Shown here: in pieces, positions 9,180 to 18,381 of the stretch
How the letters are laid out: each line of letters opens with the position of its first letter
Position numbering within the stretch: the first letter of the stretch is position 1
Source of the DNA: Pseudoalteromonas viridis
GTDB lineage: Bacteria > Pseudomonadota > Gammaproteobacteria > Enterobacterales > Alteromonadaceae
DNA length: 64,000 bases
Assembly: GCF_017742995.1 (NCBI RefSeq)
Contig: NZ_CP072426.1
Location: 496,001 to 560,000 of the forward strand
Direction: 5' to 3'
The notes under the pieces: generated by a model
Told to the model about the DNA's origin: nothing
What the model saw: only the letters and a program-made list of their open reading frames with translations
Database searches by the model: none
Made by a program: the position numbers and the translations under genes

Positions 9180-10100
9180 TTACTTACCAATCACTTCAAC
9201 GTCATCCATACCCAACGCTTTCAGCCCATAGCTGTGTAACTTAGAACGTGACCCTTCGCCATGTGCTTTTGGGGGATAGAGCTTGATTTTCAAGTCGGGT
9301 TGATGCGTCAGTAGTTCATCTAGCGCTGCGCGGATCTCGCTCAGCGTCTTCTCCAGACTATTTGAGAAGTTGGGGCGCTTTCTGATGGTGTGGCCAAGTG
9401 CAACTAAGCGATGAAAATATTTATCAGCAATATCCAGTAGCTCATCAGGCAGATCTTTATTTTGATTCAATGAGACCTGTGGATTGTGCAAACAAAACTC
9501 GAGTAAAGCGAGGTAAAAACACAGCGGTTTGTTTGCCAGCTGAACCTGACAAGTTTTGTCACGACTCAGACACAGTGTTTTGGAATACAGGTCGATCACC
9601 AAGTGCTGAGGTTGAGGTTTCGCTACCATTGTCGTAGCAGTTTGCCGCTTTGCCTGTTCTCTTTTTCTCGAAACGGATTTATAAAACGCAAGGTTCAACA
9701 GAGCAACCAAAAAAGGGATGATGTACAGCCACTGGTTGTGGCTGGTATTAGCCCGATAACCAATGACTGTAGCGCTCTCCGGACCGGATAACAGCAACTG
9801 ATCCGCCGAAATATTTCCATTACTGGTGGAGATGTTAACAATTCGGATCCGGCTGGTCTTCTTCTGCAAATTGTCGTTAAGCAGATCTATGTATTCCTGA
9901 ACGCGTGTGGCATCCCCAGCGTAGTTGAGAGCTGGGTCAGCAATGGGGAGACGGTTTTTATCCAGCGCAACTCTGAGTTTAATGCTGTCCAGGTCTTGTT
10001 TGATGGTATGTCGGATAGCCTGCTCATGCGCAATGGTAAAAATGAGCAAGAAGATGACGCTGTAAACAATAAAGGCAAGTATACCCGTTTTACGACTCAT
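9180..10100 (-). CDS. Two-TM membrane protein with winged-helix-like cytoplasmic end, unknown function
   Basis: A 306-aa protein I cannot assign to a named family. A hydrophobic helix at about 7-24 is followed by a probable periplasmic domain (25-121), a second helix at about 122-140, a basic linker, and a C-terminal soluble domain. That domain begins with a strand-strand-helix pattern (HLVIDL..KTLCL, then VQLANKPLCFYLALLEFCLHNP) resembling the start of an OmpR-type winged helix, after which the similarity fades. The topology suggests a membrane-bound sensor acting on DNA or a partner in the cytoplasm; this is inference. Its start overlaps the end of the upstream solute-binding-like gene by 11 bases, so the two are coupled. 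Confidence 0.75.
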   Translation of the reverse strand: MSRKTGILAFIVYSVIFLLIFTIAHEQAIRHTIKQDLDSIKLRVALDKNRLPIADPALNYAGDATRVQEYIDLLNDNLQKKTSRIRIVNISTSNGNISADQLLLSGPESATVIGYRANTSHNQWLYIIPFLVALLNLAFYKSVSRKREQAKRQTATTMVAKPQPQHLVIDLYSKTLCLSRDKTCQVQLANKPLCFYLALLEFCLHNPQVSLNQNKDLPDELLDIADKYFHRLVALGHTIRKRPNFSNSLEKTLSEIRAALDELLTHQPDLKIKLYPPKAHGEGSRSKLHSYGLKALGMDDVEVIGK

Positions 10101-10986
10101 CCGTTTCTCCTAAAAAATAAACAGGCAATTCATTACATTGCCAGTACAAGTCAAGTTCATCAAAATAGCTTGAGCCGTTATTTTTTGCGACTTGCTGCAA
10201 TTGCTGCTGTAATGCGCAGGCGAGATCTGTGTTGTCTACGTCCATTTTCATATACCAGCGGCTGCCACTGATGTTTTCGCCGATTGGCGTTATATAGTTG
10301 GCTGAGAAACGACTTTCATCACTCTCCTGCCAGTACGTTGCAATAATGTCCAGCTCACCGGATGAGAGTTTTTCTCTGAGCACCTGATGGGAACTGACGT
10401 ATTGGATATCCAGTACACGCATATCTAAATCAAGCCGTTTAAACATTTGCTTGGGAATAATGTGACCCGAACGACTGGTGGGATAATCCAACAGACCAAT
10501 TTTTTTATCCAAAAAATAGGCTTTGTCTAATCTTGGCTTTTCGCGCGTTGAGATAAAAAAGGCGGTATAGGTCGGATAGCCCACGACTGGCATGTAATTG
10601 TATGTAGACTGAGCTTTTAGCGCTGCCATAACGTTATCTTTAGACAAAGTCAGATCTGCGAGCCCCTTTGCGATATAGTCGATTTGTTCAGCTAACTCAC
10701 CACTATAACGCACTTCCACTTGCCCATACTGCTTTGCGACCACATCGTCGCCGCACAATGCAGGCGCGAGTCTGCGAGCCAGAGGCTCGACCGGAACATG
10801 AACCCTAAAAACAGCCATATTGCTGATTGAACGTGTCTTACAGGAGACGCTACTTTCGACCAGCTTTGGCAGCTCGCCAACAGGCTTACCAGTGAGGTTA
10901 CTGGCAAGTAACCAACAGCACCAGACAGAGAGAAACAAAACTGTAACAATAGTTGTTTTATTGCTTAGAGAGTGATTATTTTTCAA
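10090..10986 (-). CDS. Periplasmic solute-binding-like protein (PhnD/type 2 PBP-like)
   Basis: A 298-aa protein with one N-terminal membrane helix (about 12-30) followed by a periplasmic binding-protein-like domain. Segments such as EVRYSGELAEQIDYIAKGLADLTLS and GLLDYPTSRSGHIIPKQMFKRLDLD look like the two-lobed type 2 fold of phosphate/phosphonate binders (PhnD group): the loop after the strand and the SRSGH turn are typical ligand contacts. No ABC permease or ATPase follows; instead the next gene encodes a membrane protein with a winged-helix-like end. It may therefore sense a ligand rather than transport one. The ligand is unknown. Confidence 0.72.
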   Translation of the reverse strand: MKNNHSLSNKTTIVTVLFLSVWCCWLLASNLTGKPVGELPKLVESSVSCKTRSISNMAVFRVHVPVEPLARRLAPALCGDDVVAKQYGQVEVRYSGELAEQIDYIAKGLADLTLSKDNVMAALKAQSTYNYMPVVGYPTYTAFFISTREKPRLDKAYFLDKKIGLLDYPTSRSGHIIPKQMFKRLDLDMRVLDIQYVSSHQVLREKLSSGELDIIATYWQESDESRFSANYITPIGENISGSRWYMKMDVDNTDLACALQQQLQQVAKNNGSSYFDELDLYWQCNELPVYFLGETDES

Positions 10987-11207
10987 AACATCGTATTTCT
11001 TAGGTTGCGCGCCCCTATATTAGATCAATTTTTCTTACTTATTGCAATAGGTAAACTTACTAAAAAGTTTTAAGCTCATGTTTTAGCTGCTTTATTAACA
11101 AGAAATTATGAATCTCATTGAGTCCTTTTCTTTTTCTGAAAAATCCGGACAATTGGCCGCATTCCAAACGTGTAAACAATACCCAGTTTGGGTAATGAGA
11201 GATTTTG

Positions 11208-12047
11208 ATGTTACGAGCTTCTTTAAAGGGTTTAGCGTTGTCTGCACTGCTTATAAGCACCAGCGCCTGGTCCTGGGGTATGAATGGTCACAGAGTGGTT
11301 GGTGAGATAGCCCAACAACACCTAACCCCAGCATCCGAAAAAGCAGTAAAAGCCCTGTTAGCTGAAGATTCACTGGCCGAAGTGTCTACCTGGGCAGACG
11401 AAATGCGATCCAGCCCTGAAGACTTCTGGAAAAAACAATCTGGCAAATGGCACTACATCAATATCGAAGATCCCAGCAAAATGGCACAGCACGATAACCA
11501 CGCTGTTGAACACAAACACCAGGTGTCACACATCCTGGATGGCATTAACTATTCAGTTTCTACATTACAAAACCCCAAAGCCATAAAAGAAGACAAGCAG
11601 TTTGCTTTAAAGTTCCTGGTTCATTTGGTCGGCGACGCACATCAACCATTTCACGCAGGCCGAAGCGAAGACCGCGGTGGTAATTTAATTAAGGTCACCT
11701 TCTTTAAAGAAGAGACTAACTTGCATTCCGTATTCGATACAAAACTCATTGAGCACCAGTCTTTATCCTATCGCGAGCTCAGTGACTTTATCCTTACCCG
11801 CGACAAACAGAAGATCGCACAAATGTTAAACAGCCGCCCTGCCGACTGGCTTTTGGAATCTAATCAAATAGCTGAAAAGATTTATGACAGCAATGAAACT
11901 GACATCAGTTGGGGGTATATTTACAGGTACACCCCTGTTGTTAAGTCTCGACTGCTTCATGGTGGGATTAGACTGGCAGGATTGCTAAACCAAATTTTTG
12001 ACAAAAATTCAAGGCCGCTTGACACTGCTTTAAAAGCAGTAAAGTGA
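11208..12047 (+). CDS. S1/P1 family secreted nuclease
   Basis: A 279-aa zinc-dependent nuclease of the S1/P1 family, which cuts single-stranded DNA and RNA and removes 3'-phosphates. I start at the ATG at 11208; a TTG directly upstream is less likely. The signal peptide (about 1-21) ends just before WSWGMNGH, so the mature protein starts with the tryptophan whose amino group binds zinc in this family. Conserved histidines and aspartates follow in STWADE, WHYIN, FLVHLVGDAHQPFH and RGGN. The TonB receptor starts 48 bases downstream on the same strand with no terminator between, so the two are probably co-transcribed. Confidence 0.9.
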   Translation: MLRASLKGLALSALLISTSAWSWGMNGHRVVGEIAQQHLTPASEKAVKALLAEDSLAEVSTWADEMRSSPEDFWKKQSGKWHYINIEDPSKMAQHDNHAVEHKHQVSHILDGINYSVSTLQNPKAIKEDKQFALKFLVHLVGDAHQPFHAGRSEDRGGNLIKVTFFKEETNLHSVFDTKLIEHQSLSYRELSDFILTRDKQKIAQMLNSRPADWLLESNQIAEKIYDSNETDISWGYIYRYTPVVKSRLLHGGIRLAGLLNQIFDKNSRPLDTALKAVK

Positions 12048-12094
12048 CCTTGGGGATGATTATTTAATAAACCTATAACACGGGAAACAACATA

Positions 12095-15000
12095 ATGAAA
12101 ACGCAACTACGCAAAACGGCTCTATCGCTTGCAGTTATTGCAGGCATTGGTGCTAGTGGTGCTGCATTCGCTAACGAAACATCTTCATCTGTAAAAGGTC
12201 AGATCGTTGGCCCTAACGGCAACCCTGCCGTAGGTACAACCATCACGATCATGCACTTACCGACTGGCTCGACTAAAGTCACAAGTGTAAACGATGCGGG
12301 TTACTTCAGTGCCAAGGGTCTGCGCGTTGGTGGTCCTTACCAAATTATCGTTGATTCAAACAAATATGAAGACCAGCTGCTGGAAAACGTTTATCTTTCT
12401 CTGGGTTCTGACTACCCAGTAAACGTACAACTTCAGCCGCAATCAAGCATGGAGCAAATCGTTGTAACTGGGCGTCCAATCAGCCAAATGGCCGGTGGCA
12501 CAGGTCCTGCTGCAACGTTCACACTTGAAGACCTACAAGAAGCACCTGCTATCAACCGCGACCTGAAAGACATCGTTCGTGCAGATCCACGTGTATACGT
12601 TGATGAAAGCCGCGGTGCTATCCAGTGTGGTGGTGGTAACCCTCGCTTTAACGCTTTGACACTAGATGGCGTTCGTATGAACGACAACTTTGGTCTGAAT
12701 GCAAATGGTTACCCAACTGTTCGTGCACCTTTCTCTTTTGACTCAATTGAGCAAGTTGCTGTAGAGCTGGCACCGTTTGACGTTCAATACGGTGGTTTCA
12801 CGTCGTGTAACATCAACGCTGTAACCAAGACTGGTTCAAATGAAATCCACGGTGGCGTATTCTACGACTACACCAGCGATTCTATGAAAGGTGATAAGTC
12901 TGAAGGCAAAGAGTACGACAACGGTGACTACGATGAGAAGCGTTACGGCTTCAACGTAGGCATGCCTGTCATTAAAGACAAGCTTTTCCTATTCACCTCT
13001 TATGAAAAACTTGAAGGTGTTCAGCAGTTCAGTTACGGCGCGCTTGATACAACAGTAAGCCAGGCTGACCTTAATCGTATTATCGACATCACTAAAAATG
13101 TTTATAACTACGACCCAGGTACTATGGTACCAAGTATGCCAGTTGAAGATGAAAAGCTACTGGTAAAACTTGACTGGAACATCAATGACTCACACCGTGC
13201 AAACATTGTTTACAACTACAACGATGGTTTTGCTCTTTCTCAGTCAGACTCAGGAAGCCGTGAACTGTCTCTAAGCAACCACTTCTATGAGCGTGGTGCA
13301 GAGTTCACTTCAGTGGTTACTTCAATCTACTCAGACTGGAACGACGAATTCTCAACTGAAGTTCGCGTTGGTAAAGCAGATCTTGATGCACGCCAACAGT
13401 CTTTAGACGCAGCGAGTGGCTTCGGTGAGTTCCAGGTAACTGCTGCTGATGGCGGTAAAGTATACATTGGTCCGGATGACTCACGTCACGCAAACGACCT
13501 TGACTGGGATAACTTCACAGTTAAACTGGCAGGTACATACTACTACGACCAGCACACAATTACTGCGGGTTATGAGTATGAAGATCTGAACGTATTCAAC
13601 CTGTTTATGCAACACGTTCAGGGTGAGTTCCGTTTCAGCTCAATCGAGAACTTTGAAAAAGGTCTGGCTCAGCAGGTTTACTATAACAATGCTGCAACCA
13701 CCAATGATCCGAATGATGTAGCGGCTAACTTCTCTTACCAGCAGCACACTTTCTACGTTCAGGACGAATACAGCTTCTCTGATATCGACGCAACATTGAC
13801 GTTCGGTCTTCGTTACGACAAATACACAAGTGATGACACTCCAACGCCTAACGCGAACTATGAGAGCATTTACGGCTTCTCAAACACCACTAATATGGAT
13901 GGTGTCGACCTGTTGCAACCGCGTGTAGGTTTCAACTGGTATGTAGATGATGCGCTAGAGTTACGTGGTGGTATCGGTCTGTACTCAGGTGGTAACCCGA
14001 ACGTATGGCTATCTAACTCATACTCTAGTGACGGTGCGACTCAAGTGTTCACCAGCCACAGACAAGACGATGAGAAAAATATCGGTGCTTACGAACTGTT
14101 CGCCAACGACATGACTAACTTCGATGGTGGTACACCTGGTTTTGACGTACCTCAGGAGCTCTTCGATAAAGTTGCAGCAACAAAAGTAGAAGACGGTAAA
14201 GGTTCTGTCGACGCAACAGCGCCTAACTTCGAAATTCCATCTGAGTGGAAACTTGCACTTGGTGCAACCTACACTACTGAAAACGAATACGTGTTCAGCG
14301 CAGACTGGTTGTACACTGAGAAGAAAGACTCTGCAATCATTCGCCACATCGGTTACAAATTATCTGGTGAAACAACGTTTGATGGTCGTCCTATAATGGT
14401 TGATCGCGACCCTAACAACAGACGTTCACGAGACTACTTACTGACCAACGTATCTGGCCAGGATGGTGAGTCGCAAGTGATTTCTTTGTCTGTTGCAAAG
14501 CGTTATGAAAATGGTATCAACTTCACTTTCTCATACGCTTACACAGATGCGAAAGACATTACACCTATGACTAGCTCAACGGCATCGTCTAACTATGGTA
14601 ACATCGCGCTTACTAACCCTTGGAGCCCAGAGCTGGCTACTTCTGACTACGAAGTACCGCATCGCTTCACTTTACAGTTAGGCTACAAGCATGAGTTCTT
14701 CGATGGCTACGCAACTAAGTTCAACCTGTTTGGACAGATCAGCGAAGGCCAGCCGTACAGCTTCACTTTCAACGAAAGTGACGGTATCTGGGGTGACAGC
14801 AACTCATCTGACGGTCGTCAACTACTTTACGTACCAATGGAAAACGATCCTAACGTAGCCTACGACATGACAGCTGCAGAGCTGAAAGAGTTCAACGACT
14901 TCATCGCAGCAGAAGGCCTTGAGCGCGGTACTATCTTGAGCCGTAACTCACAAAACGCCGACTGGATGACTAAGGTTGACTTTAAAGTAACTCAGGAACT

Positions 15001-15244
15001 ACCAGGCTTGATGGACGGTCACAAAGGTGAAGTATTCTTCGTCATTGATAACCTGACAAACCTGCTTAACGATGACTGGGGCACTATGTACAAAGGTGGC
15101 TTTGTCGGTAACCGTGTAATTGACGCTAAGATGGTTGACGGTAAATACGTTTACTCTAACTTCAACGGCGGCGCTGTAGCACCTACTATCCAAAAAGATG
15201 CTTCTCTTTGGGAAATGCGTGTAGGCGTTAAGTACACTTTCTAA
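12095..15244 (+). CDS. Oar-like TonB-dependent receptor with N-terminal regulatory-like Ig domain
   Basis: A 1049-aa outer-membrane receptor. After a signal peptide (1-26) comes a carboxypeptidase-regulatory-like beta-sandwich (about 33-115; GQIVGPNGNPAVGTTITI), then a plug domain (about 125-245; IVVTGRPI..., FNALTLDGVRMND, FDVQYGGFTSCNINAVTKTG) and a 22-strand-type barrel ending in the typical aromatic VGVKYTF. This architecture is that of Oar/OmpA-related TonB receptors. The substrate is unknown; a partner in nucleic-acid or protein-breakdown uptake is possible because it follows a secreted nuclease. Codon choice is strongly biased to preferred codons compared with neighbours, consistent with high expression. 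Confidence 0.92.
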   Translation: MKTQLRKTALSLAVIAGIGASGAAFANETSSSVKGQIVGPNGNPAVGTTITIMHLPTGSTKVTSVNDAGYFSAKGLRVGGPYQIIVDSNKYEDQLLENVYLSLGSDYPVNVQLQPQSSMEQIVVTGRPISQMAGGTGPAATFTLEDLQEAPAINRDLKDIVRADPRVYVDESRGAIQCGGGNPRFNALTLDGVRMNDNFGLNANGYPTVRAPFSFDSIEQVAVELAPFDVQYGGFTSCNINAVTKTGSNEIHGGVFYDYTSDSMKGDKSEGKEYDNGDYDEKRYGFNVGMPVIKDKLFLFTSYEKLEGVQQFSYGALDTTVSQADLNRIIDITKNVYNYDPGTMVPSMPVEDEKLLVKLDWNINDSHRANIVYNYNDGFALSQSDSGSRELSLSNHFYERGAEFTSVVTSIYSDWNDEFSTEVRVGKADLDARQQSLDAASGFGEFQVTAADGGKVYIGPDDSRHANDLDWDNFTVKLAGTYYYDQHTITAGYEYEDLNVFNLFMQHVQGEFRFSSIENFEKGLAQQVYYNNAATTNDPNDVAANFSYQQHTFYVQDEYSFSDIDATLTFGLRYDKYTSDDTPTPNANYESIYGFSNTTNMDGVDLLQPRVGFNWYVDDALELRGGIGLYSGGNPNVWLSNSYSSDGATQVFTSHRQDDEKNIGAYELFANDMTNFDGGTPGFDVPQELFDKVAATKVEDGKGSVDATAPNFEIPSEWKLALGATYTTENEYVFSADWLYTEKKDSAIIRHIGYKLSGETTFDGRPIMVDRDPNNRRSRDYLLTNVSGQDGESQVISLSVAKRYENGINFTFSYAYTDAKDITPMTSSTASSNYGNIALTNPWSPELATSDYEVPHRFTLQLGYKHEFFDGYATKFNLFGQISEGQPYSFTFNESDGIWGDSNSSDGRQLLYVPMENDPNVAYDMTAAELKEFNDFIAAEGLERGTILSRNSQNADWMTKVDFKVTQELPGLMDGHKGEVFFVIDNLTNLLNDDWGTMYKGGFVGNRVIDAKMVDGKYVYSNFNGGAVAPTIQKDASLWEMRVGVKYTF

Positions 15245-15272
15245 TATCTAACACACGTAATTAGATAATCTC

Positions 15273-15300
15273 AAAGGTCAACTTCGGTTGACCTTTTTTT
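15273..15300 (+). terminator. Intrinsic terminator of the Oar-like receptor gene
   Basis: Ten-base perfect stem AAAGGTCAAC/GTTGACCTTT closed by a TTCG tetraloop and followed by further T (15297-15300). It lies 29 bases after the stop and may also serve the convergent MarR gene. Confidence 0.95.
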
Positions 15301-15339
15301 GTTCCAATACTGCGTTCAATCAACACTGTAACTAACGCA

Positions 15340-15771
15340 CTATTGAGAAATAAAACGACCTTCGAGTTTTTGCATCATCGCCAGTAACGCTTGTTTTTCA
15401 TCGGTGTTTAGCTCATTCAACAACTTGTTTTCCCAATCAAGCGCCTGCGGCGTTAGCGCTTCGTACAAAGCCTTCCCAGTGTGTGTTAAAGACATTTCAG
15501 TCGCTCGTTTGTCGGTTTCGCTTTGTTTTGCGACAAGCATATCCTGCTGCTGTAATTGTTTGATGGCTCGTGATACCGTTGATTTATCCATGCTCGCCAG
15601 GTCGCACAACTGCTTGGCGGTTGCCCCCGGATGCTGAGCCAGATGTACCAACACTCGCCACTGAGGTATGGTCAGCCCGGCGCGCTCATACACCTCAGAA
15701 AAGGCCTCACTCATGGCATTCGCCAGTCTCACCATGCGATAGGGAAGAAATTCATTAATATCAAACGCCAT
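15340..15771 (-). CDS. MarR family transcriptional regulator of the homogentisate genes
   Basis: A 143-aa MarR-type dimeric winged-helix regulator; the HTH segment is around residues 45-75 (ATAKQLCDLASMDKSTVSRAIKQL), followed by the wing with DKRATEMSLT. Start ATG at 15771 has GGAG at good spacing; the open frame reaches a TTG at 15777. The gene is divergent from hmgA, 127 bases apart, and a perfect palindrome sits in the hmgA promoter. I infer that it represses hmgA and responds to an aromatic intermediate, as other MarR proteins beside aromatic-catabolism genes do. In Pseudomonas the corresponding regulator HmgR is of another family. Confidence 0.88.
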   Translation of the reverse strand: MAFDINEFLPYRMVRLANAMSEAFSEVYERAGLTIPQWRVLVHLAQHPGATAKQLCDLASMDKSTVSRAIKQLQQQDMLVAKQSETDKRATEMSLTHTGKALYEALTPQALDWENKLLNELNTDEKQALLAMMQKLEGRFISQ

Positions 15772-15839
15772 TATCAAGCTCCGGGTACATCAGCACCATA
15801 TCTGTATATAAAAATTTACACATAAATATCAGTCAAAGA

Positions 15840-15868
15840 TTGAAAATACTCTCACATGAGAGTATCTT
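15840..15868 (+). promoter_or_regulatory. hmgA promoter with embedded MarR-type operator
   Basis: TTGAAA (15840-15845), a 17-base spacer and TATCTT (15863-15868) form a sigma-70 promoter about 31 bases before the hmgA ATG. A perfect palindrome, ATACTCTCA-CA-TGAGAGTAT (15846-15865), fills the spacer and runs into the -10, so a bound dimer would block RNA polymerase. Length and symmetry are those of MarR-family operators, and a MarR gene is divergent. Confidence 0.8.
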
Positions 15869-15898
15869 TACAAAAAACATCAACGGAGTCTATGCAAA

Positions 15899-17194
15899 AT
15901 GAGTGCAGAATTCGAGTATATGAGTGGTTTTGGTAATGAATTTGAGACCGAAGCCCTACCCGGCGCCCTACCCGTCGGCCAGTTTTCACCACAAAAAGTA
16001 AAATATGACCTATACGCGGAGCAATATAACACCACCGCTTTCACAGCCCCGCGCGCGGAGAATCGCAGAAACTGGTTCTACCGAATTCGCCCGTCGGTAG
16101 TCCAGGGTGATTATCAGGTAATGGACAATGGTCTGCTGCGTACAGCGCCTATCACTGAAGTACCTACCCCACCCACTATGCTTCGCTGGAACCCGGTAGA
16201 AGTACCCGCTGAAAAGACTGACTTTATCGATGGCTTAATCACTATGGCAGCCAATGGTAGCGCTAACGGTCAGGCCGGTATCGGGATCCACGTCTATGTT
16301 GCGAATGCCTCAATGGAAGGCCGTTACTTCTACAATGCAGATGGTGAATTACTATTTGTTCCTCAGATGGGTGAGTTAGTGCTGCACACTGAGTGCGGCA
16401 AGCTGGCCATTAAGCCGGGTGAAATCGCAGTGATCCCGCGTGGTATTAAGTTCCGCGTTGAGTTACTGAGTGAGCAGGTACGAGGTTACATTTGTGAAAA
16501 CTATGGCAACCCATACATTTTACCAGAACGCGGCCCTGTAGGCGCGAATGGCTACACCAATGAACGCGATTTCCTTTATCCGGTGGCTGCATTCGAAGAT
16601 CTGGAAGGTGATTTTGAATTAGTTGCCAAGTTCAACGGTAACTTGTTCCGTTGTGATATCGGACATTCTCCACTCGATGTCGTTGCCTGGACAGGCAACA
16701 GTGCACCTTATAAATACGATCTGGCTCGTTTCAATGTGATGAACACTGTAAGTTTTGATCACCCGGATCCGTCGATTTTCACGGTGCTGACCTCCCCGTC
16801 AGGTACGCCTGGTGTTGCTAACGTTGACTTTGTGATCTTCCCGCCACGCTGGATGGTTGCAGAAGACACTTTCCGTCCACCTTACTACCACCGCAATATT
16901 ATGAGCGAGTTTATGGGCCTGATTGAAGGAGTTTACGATGCGAAGGAGCATGGTTTTGTACCTGGCGGTATGAGTTTACATAACTGCATGTCGCCGCATG
17001 GTCCTGAAGCCGACGTATTTGAAAAGGCATCGAACGCGGAATTAGAGCCACAGCGTTATGAAAATACATTGGCCTTTATGTTCGAGTCGCGTTATGTCAT
17101 TTCTCCAACCAAGTATGCCCTTGAGGGCAAAGAACGCCAGCCAAATTATCTTGATTGCTGGAAAGGCATTAAAAAGTATTACAAAGGTGCTTAA
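15899..17194 (+). CDS. hmgA: Homogentisate 1,2-dioxygenase
   Basis: A 431-aa non-haem iron enzyme that opens the ring of homogentisate to maleylacetoacetate in tyrosine and phenylalanine breakdown. Length is that of the family (about 430-445). The N-terminal [15 protein letters not shown] signature and the iron-binding region [18 protein letters not shown] followed by [18 protein letters not shown], which carries the His-Glu-His ligands, are intact. Start ATG at 15899 follows GGAG about 12 bases up. Loss of this enzyme in related bacteria leads to brown pyomelanin from accumulating homogentisate. Its promoter contains a MarR-type operator. Confidence 0.97.
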   Translation: MSAEFEYMSGFGNEFETEALPGALPVGQFSPQKVKYDLYAEQYNTTAFTAPRAENRRNWFYRIRPSVVQGDYQVMDNGLLRTAPITEVPTPPTMLRWNPVEVPAEKTDFIDGLITMAANGSANGQAGIGIHVYVANASMEGRYFYNADGELLFVPQMGELVLHTECGKLAIKPGEIAVIPRGIKFRVELLSEQVRGYICENYGNPYILPERGPVGANGYTNERDFLYPVAAFEDLEGDFELVAKFNGNLFRCDIGHSPLDVVAWTGNSAPYKYDLARFNVMNTVSFDHPDPSIFTVLTSPSGTPGVANVDFVIFPPRWMVAEDTFRPPYYHRNIMSEFMGLIEGVYDAKEHGFVPGGMSLHNCMSPHGPEADVFEKASNAELEPQRYENTLAFMFESRYVISPTKYALEGKERQPNYLDCWKGIKKYYKGA

Positions 17195-17216
17195 ATTAAA
17201 ATAGCACATGGAAATC

Positions 17217-17242
17217 AAAGCGGGCGATATGCCCGCTTTTCG
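17217..17242 (+). terminator. Intrinsic terminator after hmgA
   Basis: Nine-base stem AAAGCGGGC/GCCCGCTTT with a GATAT loop and a short T extension. It separates hmgA from maiA, so maiA probably has its own promoter or depends on read-through. Confidence 0.85.
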
Positions 17243-17317
17243 CCGTGTTTAATTCACCTCGAATACTAAACTGGTAATACAAAAACTTAACCTACGTCGT
17301 GAACAAAAGGATCAACC

Positions 17318-17950
17318 ATGAAACTGTATACTTATTTTCGCTCCTCTGCCGCGTACCGTGTACGAATTGCACTCAACCTAAAGGCACTGGATCATGAGCT
17401 TGTGCCCGTTAATCTGCTAAAATCCGAACAACAAGGCGCTGATTATCTGAGTAAAAATGGTCAAGGCCTGCTCCCAGCACTGGAAACGGACCAGGGCGTG
17501 CTGGCGCAGTCTTTAGCCATTTTAGAATGGCTTGAGGAGACTTACCAAGCAACCCCACTACTGCCAGCAGACCCTTGGGAAAAAGCGCAGATCCGCAACT
17601 TTTGCTATGCCATAGCTTGCGATATTCACCCAATTGATAACCTCAGAGTATTGAAATACCTAAGCAACGAGCTGGCTGTTACCGATGAGCAAAAGAATAC
17701 CTGGTATCGCCATTGGGTAATTGAAGGGTTTAAAAAACTGGAAGCTATGCTGGATGACAACAGTGCGTTTTGCTTTGGTGATAAGCCAACACTTGCTGAT
17801 GTTTGTCTGGTGCCTCAGGTATACAATGCCTTACGCTTTAATGTAGACATGGGTGACTTCCCAAAAATCGCGCGTATCTATGAGCACTGCAACACGCTGA
17901 CTGCATTTTCAGATGCGGCACCGGAAAATCAACCCGACGCGCCCAAATAA
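17318..17950 (+). CDS. maiA: Maleylacetoacetate isomerase (zeta-class glutathione transferase)
   Basis: A 210-aa enzyme that uses glutathione to isomerise maleylacetoacetate to fumarylacetoacetate, the step after HmgA. The catalytic SSAAYRVRIALN motif of zeta-class GSTs is at residues 9-20, the thioredoxin-like domain covers about 1-80 and the helical domain 90-205 with CDIHPIDNLRVLKYL and DKPTLADVCLVPQVYNA. Start follows AAAGGA. The next pathway enzyme, fumarylacetoacetase, is not in this window. Confidence 0.95.
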   Translation: MKLYTYFRSSAAYRVRIALNLKALDHELVPVNLLKSEQQGADYLSKNGQGLLPALETDQGVLAQSLAILEWLEETYQATPLLPADPWEKAQIRNFCYAIACDIHPIDNLRVLKYLSNELAVTDEQKNTWYRHWVIEGFKKLEAMLDDNSAFCFGDKPTLADVCLVPQVYNALRFNVDMGDFPKIARIYEHCNTLTAFSDAAPENQPDAPK

Positions 17951-17960
17951 AAATAGAACT

Positions 17961-17985
17961 CAGGAGCGCTTTAAACGCGCTCCTG
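17961..17985. terminator. Hairpin between maiA and the convergent gene
   Basis: CAGGAGCGC/GCGCTCCTG, a perfect 9-bp stem with a 7-base loop, 11 bases after the maiA stop and 14 before the stop of the convergent gene. There is no T-tract, so its strength as a terminator is uncertain. Confidence 0.6.
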
Positions 17986-17998
17986 CTGACCTCTTGCA

Positions 17999-18229
17999 CT
18001 ATTTAAGTGCACTGTGCACCTGGTCCAGATGCACTAATAGATCGTGTCCCAAATCGGTTAAATATCCCCCGTCGGGTTGGTCAATCACGCCCTTGGCATA
18101 CAAGCGCTCTGCCGCCGACAAAATATCCTGATCTGCATTTTTGTGTATTTTTATCCCCTGATGCAAACTGCTACGTGGAAACTTCACCAGCAACTCCAGC
18201 TCAGCCATTAGTTTTTCATCAAATGCCAT
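17999..18229 (-). CDS. TIGR02647 family small protein
   Basis: A 76-aa protein matching the conserved TIGR02647 family of gammaproteobacteria, annotated in places as DNA-binding: AELELLVKFPRSSLHQGIKIH then ADQDILSAAERLYAKGVIDQPDGGYLTDLG, which has a winged-helix-like look ending in a typical wing. The ATG at 18229 has a near-perfect AGGAGGG site; the open frame upstream to 18310 has no support. No cellular role is established for the family. Confidence 0.85.
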   Translation of the reverse strand: MAFDEKLMAELELLVKFPRSSLHQGIKIHKNADQDILSAAERLYAKGVIDQPDGGYLTDLGHDLLVHLDQVHSALK

Positions 18230-18381
18230 ATTCCCTCCTGAGACCGTAAAACAGGCCCAACTTCTGCATAATTTACCGCCACTGGCCTGCCAAAAAAGCC
18301 TTGCCAGCACATTACCAATAGCTAAGGTGTATAGTACATTAGCTTTCCCCCTTAAATTTAGCTGGAACTCGGAGTTATGCC

